From Rhynochetos jubatus (Eukaryota; Chordata; Aves; Eurypygiformes; Rhynochetidae), in the NCBI GenBank assembly GCA_027574665.1, contig CM050648.1, forward strand, positions 138,632,175 to 138,696,174: a stretch of 64,000 nt of DNA, in the 5' to 3' direction. Under the pieces are notes generated by a model. The model did no database searches and was not told the DNA's origin. It saw only the letters and a list, made by a program, of their open reading frames with translations. Position numbers and translations under genes: made by a program. Below, one piece after another: positions 23,815 through 34,150 of this stretch; the first letter of the stretch is position 1, and each line of letters starts with the position of its first letter.

Positions 23815-25249
23815 CTGACAATTAAAAAAATCCACAAGTGAGAACCAAGTAACACAACAACTGAAAAGCACTTCTTCCTTAAAAAAGATTTTTTTAAGTT
23901 AGTTGATTATGGATATTTTCCATGCCTAGAGATGCCATTCCCTTTGCTCGTACTTGCTCTCTTTCCTCCTTTCTTCCTCTCTTCTAAATAACAAGTAACT
24001 TGTTTACCGGTAGCTGAACAAACCCATGTATCTCCAAGAACTGTAGACCGTTAGCAGACCTCAGGAAGCTGTTCCCTGCTTCTTTTCTACAAAAGCCATG
24101 GTGGCAGGGAAGGTCTGAGCTATCAGCTTCTTCCATTGTGCACGAAGGGTGTTATTTAAGCAAAAAAAGAGCCTCATTTCCCTGTGGCCTGAGCCTATAA
24201 TGAAGAATGGGGAATCCAGCTGGCCTCGAGACACACTAGAAAGTCATCTTATGGTTAAGGGTGTGAGAAGGGTCACTTTTAGAGTGATGGTGGAGCAAAA
24301 GAAACCAGGCTGGACTGGTTGTGGGAAGAGTCCTCAAACAACTGAGTCCCCACATTTGTATAACCGAAAATTGTAGGTGGGTTGATGAAGCTCTGAATGT
24401 TTGGGAAAAGGAATCAGTTCTTAAATGGATGTTGACTTTGACATCACAACTTATGCATAAAACCAATCCTATCTTCCTCCTTCACTTCTGCTAGCAGTTA
24501 CAATCACCAGCTAACACACTGTGGGAAGAAAAGATACTGTTGAATATTACTGTCTATATAGTAAATTCTATATGCACACATATAAATTATTCTCATTTCC
24601 TTGAGAAGCTGAAATATTTAGAGGTGTAAAATAAATGTGTTAAAGGTTTTAATTTCATATGAGTTACATCCTTAATTAGCTGAAGCAGTGAAAAAGAAAA
24701 GAGCTTTATGATTTCAGCACATTATATCAAACACTCATCTGATAGACTAATGCAGAGCTGGTCTGAAATAGAAAATTTAGAGGCCTACTGATGGAGAAAG
24801 GGAAGTTTTACAAGATTTACACCTACCTCAACAAATACATTATGGAGATACTTTTTAATTACCTTCTGTTTGAAGCCATTCTGGTTTTTATGGCTTCAGA
24901 GGTCTCACAACAAAACTTAACAACCTACAAATAGCTACCTGAAACTCATAATTGCTGTAAGGTTTCCTATTGTCACACATAATGCAGTTGTTTCAAGGAA
25001 AGACAAATGGTTCAAAAAATTTAAAAAAATCCCTTTTTCTCCTAGTCCTAGGGCAAAGCACCTACCTGATGAACTCTGTACCGTCCTGGAATACACTGAC
25101 ATTAGTGGCTGCATCCTCACAGCACCCCTGAGAGGGGAGCTTAATTTCTCTCCCTTGCACCAATGGCCTTAAGGCCCTTATGATGTAAAAAGCTGTATAC
25201 AAGTAGATCTCTGCCTTCAGGTGACTTCTGTGATGCTCCTGCTAGGTAG

Positions 25250-25330
25250 GTTCAGAGCTTAGCCCTCTTACACAAAAGCAAACTATGAAGGTGCAATAGA
25301 GCTGGGAACAAAAATTCAGCCCTGAGTCCC
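25250..25330 (-). repeat. Probable MIR-type SINE relic
   Basis: GTGCAATAGAGCTGGGAACA followed by AAAATTCAGCCCTGAGTCCC resembles the reversed MIR segment around the phrase agagctgggaatagaaccc. It is a short match. Confidence 0.4.
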
Positions 25331-25696
25331 AATTTACTCCGCTGAGCGTAAGAACCTTCCTCTTTTTTTACTTCAACAGAAGTCTGGGCATACCTCAGCT
25401 TTCACTAACCCCTAGTATAAACAGCATCTTCTGTTCCTGCATGAAAACACCAGCAGGTGAGCTAAGGTTTGGGTCAGCTGTGTGGGCTGCACTAGTCAGG
25501 TTGGCTTGCTCTGTTGCAGCCAAACTTCTGCAGGCAGCAAAGTGTGCCCACCAACTTCGCTCCAAACTGCGCCTCTTTCTTAAAATAGCATGTAACACAC
25601 ATGAGAACTCTTCTAGAAGTGCTGCTGTAAAAGGTTATTTTCATGGTTACCAACTCTTTCCAATATTTTTGAAACTAAGTATTAGATTTTTCTTAC

Positions 25697-25781
25697 CAAT
25701 TTCTTAATAGCAGAATAGTATCTTCAAGATGCTGTACAATTTCCCCACTGAATGCAGAGTCTTCACTTTTCAAGTGTTTTT
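25697..25781 (-). pseudogene. CCDC175: CCDC175 exon 2
   Basis: The acceptor CATTTAG and donor GTAAGA are intact. It reads KHLKSEDSAFSGEIVQHLED and then TILLLRN plus TG. The frame ends two bases into a codon, but the next exon needs phase 0. One base therefore appears to be missing from what was probably a Leu codon (xTG). Confidence 0.85.
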
Positions 25782-28700
25782 CTAAATGAAAAATATAATG
25801 AAATTAAAATGTAATGTTTTTAAGCTTCAAATATTGCTCTATTGTTCTGCAAGAATTATTTTGAAAGAGAAGGATTTATTTCTAAATGATTTGCGAAATC
25901 TGTTTTCCCTTGTTCTAAAGTAGGTCAGCATCTTTCACACTCCTCCTCCTGGTGCACATAAAAGGCAGATGCACAAGTGGCATATGAATTCCACAAGACC
26001 TGGTAAAAATTTCTGTCACAAAATGGTTCCAGCTTAAATTCTACAGAAATAATCTTTTAAAAGAGTCATTCAGAGAAGTTTGCAGAGGGTATTAAACTGA
26101 AGTAAAAGCTGTGGATCAAAATAATTTCCCTTTAAGCAGGGTGTATCTAATCTTTAGAATTTTTGCGAGCAGTCATGGCTTCATTATGTCTCTTTCCAAC
26201 CAAAATTACTAATCCGGATTCATCAAAGCCTGAAGTGAGATTTACGCTACTCCAGAAGCTACTCTTTGTATTGTTAAATTTAATTTAGCTTGAGCTGGAA
26301 TAATAATTGCAAGGATTTGAATTCATCTGAAAGATTATTGTACCTGTTACAGTGGCATACAATTTTTTTATACCCTGATTTTGTAACAGAGACTAAAACC
26401 TCAAGGGGTGGGAGGAAGAAAGTTCTTAATCTAAGCGTAAGTGAATTTGTAGAGAAGAGAAGGCAATGAGCCAGCTGAGAGCCCTGTATTTAATCTGACC
26501 TACTAACTTGTTTGGAAACTAGCAGCTGCCTCGTTTCACTAGGATCTTTATCCAGAGTCGGTGGGAGCAAAGGCCAGGAGCACCTTCTGCCTCTGCCCTA
26601 CCTGCCCATCTTCAGGCCTGGTGATGATCAGGTGATGGGACTCTCAGCAGAGCAGATGATCAGACTCTCAGCAGAAAACAACCCCATATATGCAGCAAAC
26701 AGCAGAGCAGCTGGCAGAATTTGCCACATTTGCCCCAGCTTCACCACTTAGTAATAATTCCAGACAATTCTTTTCAACGACAGAAGTCTAAAACCACAGT
26801 CTTTTTACACCTCAAGATCAACAAAACTATGAACTGTTTTCCTCAGAAACAAAATTTAGGGCATGTTGTGCAAAGATGAAAATCCATGTTGAAATCTAAT
26901 TTAAAATGTGCTTGTGAAGTCTTTTTTTCCAGTCATTTAGGTCTTCTCTCTTCCAGATCCCCTCTTGATTTCTTGTTATGGATTTGATTTTCTCTTTCTT
27001 TTGTGCTTACACTTGTGTTCTCAAAATCTATATTACCTAGATAAAATGTCTTCAGAAAAACATTGCAATAAAGTTTTCAGATATTTTCAGTTCCTCCTAT
27101 GCCTGTTATTAAACCGAAACTAGATGTGAATAAATGTCATTAGTGAAGCACACGTTTCCCAAATACAGTTTTTTATTAAAAAAAATCCCCTTGAAAAGTC
27201 ATGTCATTTTTTGCCACGTGCTGCTCCAAAATTCAGCTTTCCATGCCACTCTCTTCACTGCCAAAACTCTTCTCCTAATCAAATCTTTAAGTCTTTTAAA
27301 AGTAGCATAAAAATCAAGGTAACTTATGTGAAAAATGTCAGTTATCCATTTTCCGTCCCCGCTGGCCTCTCTCATTGTGTCACAGGCACAAACTTCTGCC
27401 TCCAGAACAGCATCAGTTCATCCTCCCTGTGCAGCTGAGCGTTATTTGCATATCACATTCACACAAACTATAAAGTCACGGCTTTCTCCCACCTGAAATC
27501 CCTCCTCAAACCTCGTGGCTCCTTTGGGCACAGGATAAACTGCAGCCTGACGGTAGCCAGAAGGGCAGAGTACTGAGGCCACAGACATTCACTGGTGAAG
27601 TGTTTCCACATCATCTTAGATCTCATACTACAGTTCACATCACCCCCAGCCATTTCTCTCATCTGTATACGCCTTTTCTGACCCCTAGGTTATAAGCTCT
27701 TTGAGGGACATTAATAACTGCACAGCCTTTGAAACTAAGCCATTGAGATAATGCCCTGCAACCAATCTCAAAGGTAACAGGGAAGTTTCATATGGTCCTT
27801 AGTCCGACAGCTGAGGCCTCCAGCAGGGAATATTTCATGATACACATCTATAACCACAAGCTGTGCCCAGTCCTTGCCATTTATAAGAAATCAGCTTTGT
27901 TAGACAAGAACAACTTTCCATTACAGTTAAACAGATTTGACAGCAATGGAAAGTTTTGAATGTTGTGAAACTGGAAAATTTGAAATGGTAACCAGAGGCT
28001 GTGTCCCCCAGCGGGGAATCCATCCCTTGAGACTGCTCAGCCTTCACACACGTCTGCCCCCACCTCTCAAAGAGGAGTATTTTAGAGCCAGATAGAATTT
28101 GTTTGAAATGTATCTCCTGGTACTTAGTTTATTTGGTGCTTTTTCTCTGGCTAACTATTACTTGTGGAGCAATTTCCTTGCTTACACTTGAAGCAATCCT
28201 TCTCTTGCACGATGATGATTAATCTTTCCTTCTAAAGCAAATTTATTCTGGTTTTAGCCACTGTTCCATCTCCTTCACGAAGGCCGTTGCACCAAGTGGC
28301 TGATTGCTGAATTATTCTAGTTTTGCACCTCCGTAATCCATCCAGCTACCCTGAAAGCAGGCAGTATTTCTTACCAAGAGACACCATGATAAATGTGATT
28401 CTATAGGTCACATTTATCTTCCAACAGCTCCATAAGCAGGTTCTTGTCTGATATGGCCCAGGAAAAAAATTAACATTCAAGACAATTCAAGGGCTTCTAA
28501 CCTCTCAAGACCTGAAAGGAATTAATTTGTGCTTTGAGCATATTTAAAATCTCCTTCTTCCTTCAGACAACATGCCACATGCTCACTTAAGAGGCTGAAG
28601 GGACCATGAGCATCTGTCTCACACCACCTGCCACAGTGCCTGAACCACCGTGCAAAGTGCATCCACTTTCTTAACATGCCACCATTCTTGTAGTTGAAGG

Positions 28701-29319
28701 AGGATTTTTCTCCACGCTGGTGACAGGTAGGGGCTGCAGCCATCCATGAAGACTCCTTTTTAAGCAGTTTCCAGAAATAAGACATAGTAGAAAGGCTTGA
28801 AGAGGAAAAACCCTAGACATCTTCACATGTGTGCCTGCCAAAAAGTCTTGGGAGTCCCACAGAGGAACCAGATGGCCCCATATGTGATAATAAAACCAAA
28901 AAGACAAGGAGGAAATGCATTAATAACCATGGCAGCCACCTCGTTTAGAAACACACGACCTACACACAGCCCTTCCCCTCCAAATACTCACGGTGACTCT
29001 TCCCTTGAGATCTTATGTCTTCTACATTACCCCCAGTAAGCCAGGTTGCAGGTACACAGGAAAAGACGTGGCCACTGCAGCCATGGGGATAACGTTAGCC
29101 ATATTTTCTTACGCAGATATTTAAAATGACAACCAATGCCAAGGCAAAATAAAACCCATTTTCCTTATTAAGCCCTGGCTCCACACACCCTACAGTACAA
29201 AATGTGTGTAGAACACAGGGTTTGGCTCTTTCCCTGCTTCTGCCTGCCCCGTTGTCCTTGAGGAGACCGGCCCTCCCTCCCAGTGCCTCAGCAGCTCCCC
29301 AAGCCCCAAGCACACCCAC
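25782..29319 (-). other. CCDC175: CCDC175 intron 1
   Basis: The intron lies between the putative first exon and exon 2. Apart from a possible L2-like relic near 27475-27720, I see short uninformative open frames and no exon. Confidence 0.6.
27475..27720 (+). repeat. Possible L2-like LINE relic
   Basis: CTTTTCTGACCCCTAGGTTA followed by TAAGCTCTTTGAGGGAC resembles the L2 3' region (ccttccctgaccccc ... gtaagctccttgagggcagg). Only the end is convincing. Confidence 0.3.
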
Positions 29320-29377
29320 CCAGGCTTTGCAGGCGGCTGAGGGCAGCCGGTGCCACCGCAGAGGATGAGAGTGCCAT
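29320..29377 (-). pseudogene. CCDC175: CCDC175 exon 1 (start codon)
   Basis: The ATG at 29377-29375 sits in CCATGG context and begins MALSSSAVAPAALSRLQSL, ending with one base (G) before the donor GTGGGT. That G joins AA of the exon at 25781 to give Glu, so the phase fits. The human protein, as I recall it, also begins MALSS but has about 30 more residues here. The exon lies in a GC-rich block from about 29210 to 29560, as expected for a first exon and promoter. Confidence 0.72.
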
Positions 29378-29447
29378 GGCAGATGGACAAAGCCTCGACA
29401 CAGCGGCTGGGCCAGACCTCAGTGTGGTGGCTGGGTGAGACCTCGCC

Positions 29448-29460
29448 GTTACCAGGCAAC
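29448..29460. promoter_or_regulatory. CCDC175: RFX-type X-box in the CCDC175 promoter
   Basis: GTTACCAGGCAAC is two half sites (GTTACC and GGCAAC) separated by one base, fitting the X-box consensus GTNRCC-N(0-3)-RGYAAC bound by RFX factors. It lies 70 bp upstream of the proposed CCDC175 ATG in a GC-rich block. RFX sites at this distance are typical of cilium and sperm-flagellum genes. That functional reading is inference from motif and position. Confidence 0.65.
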
Positions 29461-30100
29461 CAGGCTCTGAGGGCCCGGGGCTGCAGCTCCATCTCCTTAC
29501 GCTGGCGCAGAGGGACGGACTTCCCTGGGACTCAGGCTGGTCTGTCCCCCTGACAGACCTCCCAGGTTTACAGGGCGTGTAGCCCCCACCCCCAGCCAGC
29601 CTCCCAGAGGTGCTGACAGGGAGGTCGTGATGTGCACAGGTGCCCAAAGGAGGCCTCGGGCAGGAGAAGACCCCACCACCTTCCCCACATTGCACCCATG
29701 GGGACAACAGCCAAGTTGTTGTTCCTTGTAGAATTTTTGGGGAGCAGATGATTGATCAGAAATTTTCTTCTTTGCTGCGACCTCCACAACTCCAGTTCAA
29801 GGCTGCCTTCTGTCACAACGAATCACGTCAAGATTAGATTAAACTTTTACAATGAACCTAGAAGGGTCTTGGCCCATATATTAAATGGCCTTCTCACAAA
29901 ACACAGTGCAAACAATACCTTCAGGTCCTAGTGGCTAAACTGAATTTCTGGCCTTGGAGACTATGCTGGCATCCCAACCTTTCAAAACATGCAAGATTTA
30001 AAAATATTAATAATAAAGCTTAGATTCTTTATTTGCTTTTCCAAGCCTGCAGGCTGCAGTTGAGTTATATTTTGAAGCTTTCCCATGGATCTTTTTAAAT

Positions 30101-30132
30101 GCAGTCATCTGTGTTTGCAGTCATCTGTGTTT
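30101..30132. repeat. 16-bp perfect tandem duplication
   Basis: GCAGTCATCTGTGTTT occurs twice head to tail (30101-30116 and 30117-30132). Confidence 0.95.
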
Positions 30133-33100
30133 CACAGTTATCGCTAATACCAGGGGCTCTAAGAACAAATATCCTCTGTTAAAAATTGAAGATAAAATAA
30201 TGATTGTATGAGGGAATATCAGGGGGCACTGCTGATCATTTCCATGTGAACTAAGCTCATAGAAACAAATAATCAGCAGGATAATATCAAATATTTTAAT
30301 TATCTAAAAACGTCTGCAACTTTCCTCTGGAGATAGCCAGTGTGTTAGGAGATGGCCCCTTTCTTTCCTTTATATTTATGGCTGCTGCCACCTTGCCAAG
30401 CTATTACTGGAGACCTTCTTTGTTCACAATCTGTATCGATTTATGGCTCAGCAAGGGACAATCAGCAAAGGTGGTACCATCCTTCACCTCCATCACACCG
30501 AGAAATTGCTTTGGAAATTGAACTGTGCCCAAAAGAGCCATGTTTTAAATGATCTGATCTTAATTCTGTATGTTGGGAAGAAGCACAGGACTCGATCCCA
30601 AGTGAGATGAGCATCGGCCTCTTCTCCTGATGTTTGCCGGAGATGGGGGCAGTGTCCTCTGCGTTGTATGCTGTGCTAACGCTCTTCTGCAGTTTGAATA
30701 TGCAAAGTATCTCCACTTAACCCCCAAAGTAAATGGATCCATGTCTGTTTCACTGCAGACAGAATACCATCACCTGGGTGAACATAATAATCCCTGGACT
30801 AGCAGAAGACCTATCTTATCTGGCTTTAAAAAAAAGAAGGTTATCTGTTAATTGCACAACAGCCAATTTGGTAACTACAGGATAAAACGTTGCTAGAAAG
30901 AAAGGAAAGGCCCTTTTTTTCTGAAAATTCAGTCTTAAGCAGGACTCAGGCCTCACTGAACTCAGCGGTTGCAGAGTGCAGGCAGTTTTGTACCTGACTG
31001 AAATTCAGACACCTCTCAGCCGAGTAAATAAATTGATTTCGATAATACCAAAGCACTGGGGGCAAGCTGTCAGTTCTCTTGGTGAATTTAGCCCCTCAGC
31101 TGGGAATTATACTTGAGAAAAATTGTAGGTTGTTTCCTTTTCAAGCAATTAAGCATTGCTAGGTAGAAAATTTACCCATTCTTCCTGGGTTTCGTTGCAG
31201 TGGTACAGATAGCTTTGTAAAAAAGCTATCATCAGTGGAATTACAGATCTTAAAGGAAACATAATGGTAATTTTCTTTTCTTCTTCTGAAATATAACCAT
31301 TTTTTCTGCAAAACCAGCCTCAAAATCAGGACTTCTCATGTGAAATAGTAACTTTTTTTTCCAACAGATAATTCAAGACAGGATTTTACTAGAACTTAAA
31401 ACATTTCTGCAGAGTTGCAAAGGACTTCAAGCTCTTTAACACTCAACAGAAAATTTCTGGTGGTTCTTACACAAAAGGTCCTCTGCAGGGCTATCTCCTC
31501 TCCTAGAGACATGCCTTTTAAATCGCCATCACACTGCCTGTGCAAGTCCAGTACGACCTTATCTGCAGATGTTGCTTTCAAAATCCTGTCAAAGATGACG
31601 GTGGGAAATATGGTACAGACATATATTTGCACACATGAGCAAAGGATAGGTCATGAACTGGGATGGTTTTACAACAGCTGCAGGACATTTAAGCTAAGAA
31701 ATACTTTGATTTCTAGCTCCAGATGTCCAGGAATTTATTGCTGCCCTGTATCTGAAATAAATTTAGCTACTGCATTGATCACCAAATAGGGACAGTCACA
31801 TCCCTGCCCAGCTTTATGGTGAAAGTGGCTGGGCATCCCAGCACCAGCTTATAAAAGCTACCAGGATATTAGGTCTGAGTAAGCAGGGGTAATTTTGTCT
31901 GGGAGGATCTGCTCCCTCCTTCCTTGTACTGCAACTCAGTCTGAACATGGAAAAAGCAAATGCATGTACAACGTGAATGAAAATTTACATCTGTCATAAA
32001 TTATCTGCTTCCTGACGAAGTTATAAGAGCAAAAACTAAACAGGGAATTCAGGTAGATTCCCCCCAGCCCCTATTTACTTATGCGCAGGAGAAAACTTCT
32101 GGGTCGTTTGCACTCATTTCTATTAATCTATCCGTCACAACCTGAATCTAATCTGGTTACCCTTTTACCTGCATAGGAATTCTGTCACAGCAAACAGGCT
32201 CACAGAGGGAGACACGGACCAGTCTGTCTTTATAGCATCTTCCTAACTCCCAGGAAACAAGGGGAGGCATGAAGCCCCATCTGTGTTTGCAAGAATTGAC
32301 AAGCCTTTAAAATTGTGTCACAAGTCTAATGATGGCCTCGCCGGTTCCTGGATGTCTCTGCTGAGCCTGGAATGCCTTTCTTGGGATCACAAGGATTACT
32401 AGTTAATAATAAATGATGGGGGCAATCTTTTATTTCCAAAGAGAATGGGCCAAACTGTGAGTTCATATGATCTGGAGAGAGCTGCTCTGACTTCAGTAGA
32501 TCTACTTGTCCATATTGAATGAGCACCCCTAGTATTATTTTCCTGATAAACAGAGACGCTATGGTTAGTGCACTACTGCAATAACGGCTGGGGGGGGAAA
32601 AATGTGTGTGATTCCCTTCCATCATCCCTTGTAACTCACTTTCAGCACAAAACAGGACCACATGGGGAATTGCCATCTGCTTGTTTTATCAACCAGGCAA
32701 TTGGCATTGTGTGTAATGTATTTCCTACCTGGAGTGACTCTGAGATCCACAGTGCTTGTTTCTAACTCCTGTCTGGGGGCTAGCGTTAATTTCCCTAGCC
32801 AGTCATAAATTTTAATTTCCAAATCAAAACCATGGAATGTAATTTTTTTCCTTTGTCATCATTAAGCAGTTTAATTAAACACCAGCGTAAAGAGCAACTG
32901 TCTCACCTCTTCCCAGCCATGATTTTGCTAGTGTAATGAAGCCAAACTCTTCTGAGCTCCATTCCTGCGATGGCCCCTACATTCCCTTGGATACCCCTAA
33001 CAGCACTTCCCTGTCCCACTGAGCACTTCCACACTGTGTTTGACCAGTTTCTCTCATCATCATCATCATCAGTGGTTTCTAACCAGCAGCCTTCTACCCA

Positions 33101-33465
33101 GCAAGAGAATTTTCTATTACAAATCCACAGCATAACTTTGCATTTGTGATGCAAAATACAATTTGATTTTTATTGCTCATGGGCTTCAAGATTATCCTGT
33201 TTCTTCCATACAGCACCCCAAGGGTCTCCTCTGATACTTCACCATTTTTATATCTTTACCAAAGCTCATTAGCATCCTCTGCATCTGGGATATTGTATTT
33301 CTTTTCACTTTATATATGAGAAGTTGAAATATGGCTGGGAAACTTCACTGCTGACCTCCCCTTTTAACACTACCAATTACCATCTGCTGCTCAAGATCTT
33401 CTTAAAATCTTTTATTAATTGACGTTGTGTCTGGGTCACTCAGTTTCTCTCATAGAACCACATAT

Positions 33466-33686
33466 ATTAGATATCAGAAAGAAATTCTTCCCAGAGAGGG
33501 TGGGGAGGCACTGGGACAGGTTGCCCAGAGAAGCTGTGGGTGCCCCATCCCTGGAAGTGTTCAAGGCCAGGCTGGATGGGGCTTGGAGCAACCTGGTCTA
33601 GGGGAGGGTGTCCCTGCCCACGGCAGCAGGTGGGAACTGGATGGTCTTTAAGGTCCCTTCCAGCCCAAACCACTCTATGACTCTGT
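33466..33686 (+). mobile_element. CR1 LINE 3' end
   Basis: It runs from ATTAGATATCAGAAAGAAAT through GACAGGTTGCCCAGAGAAGC and GGATGGTCTTTAAGGTCCCT to the CTCTATGACTCTG end, a 5'-truncated CR1. Confidence 0.95.
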
Positions 33687-34080
33687 ATCACAGACTCCAG
33701 GTGCCCGACTGCATAGCAGCTTCTCTGCGTGATTTCTTTTGTGAAACTTGTTATGAAGCCGTCGTTCAACCTGCATAACAGAGTCCACGGCATTTCGCTC
33801 TGGAGAGAAGATTTACTGAGGTCTCTTATGACTGGAGAGCTGTGGGAGTACCTTTGGCTAACCTGTAGTAGGATGACTATTTTCTTTTTAATTACTCTGT
33901 TGGTTTAGCATGTGAGTCATAGACTTGTGATTGCTGTGGGGAAAGTGGGCGAGATAAGACACTTGCGACAAACAGCGATTCTCCGTTACATCCTGATGTC
34001 AGAGTTCAAATTTAACCTCATTTCTGAAAGTCTGGAGTTCAAAAGTGGCCTTAGGAATTCCAGGATTTTATACTTCTTAA

Positions 34081-34150
34081 GGTTTTGTTGTTGTTTTTTT
34101 AATCTGACATGTGAAGGTTTTGTTTTTGTTTTTTTAATCTGACGTGTGAA
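34081..34150. repeat. 35-bp tandem duplication
   Basis: The units 34081-34115 and 34116-34150 are nearly identical (GGTTTTGTTGTTG... versus GGTTTTGTTTTTG..., each ending GACATGTGAA or GACGTGTGAA). They differ at two positions. Confidence 0.93.

Larger units (their letters stand above)
4613..29377 (-). pseudogene. CCDC175: CCDC175, decayed coiled-coil gene (15 exons recognised)
   Basis: CCDC175 is a coiled-coil protein of unknown biochemical role that lies between JKAMP and RTN1 in mammals; orientation and position match here. Fifteen exons with GT-AG boundaries and mostly matching phases give about 565 codons of Lys/Glu-rich coiled coil, against roughly 790 residues in human (from memory). 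Colinear similarity includes an N-terminus beginning MALSS, a block ending ALLNEKQ, and a C-terminal block containing NDERKKLVENKLEGL. Seven reading-frame lesions are visible: a lost base at the 25697 exon end, TGA 23803-23805, one extra base at 20362, TAG 13863-13865, TAG 13848-13850, TGA 7529-7531 and one extra base in 4715-4719. About 200 residues expected between the 16089 and 14426 exons were not found. I infer a recent unitary pseudogene; assembly error cannot explain two TAGs and two TGAs easily. Apart from repeats listed separately, I see nothing else in the introns. Confidence 0.78.

Noticed and set aside
29568..29816. Minus-strand frame upstream of CCDC175 exon 1 as an alternative first exon
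   Set aside because: It reads into Gly/Trp-rich sequence without a donor in the required phase; the MALSS exon at 29320-29377 fits phase and homology better.
31395..31632. 78-codon minus-strand frame with a fairly natural composition
   Set aside because: No homologue recognised, no splice sites that join it to a neighbour, and a longer plus-strand frame overlaps it.
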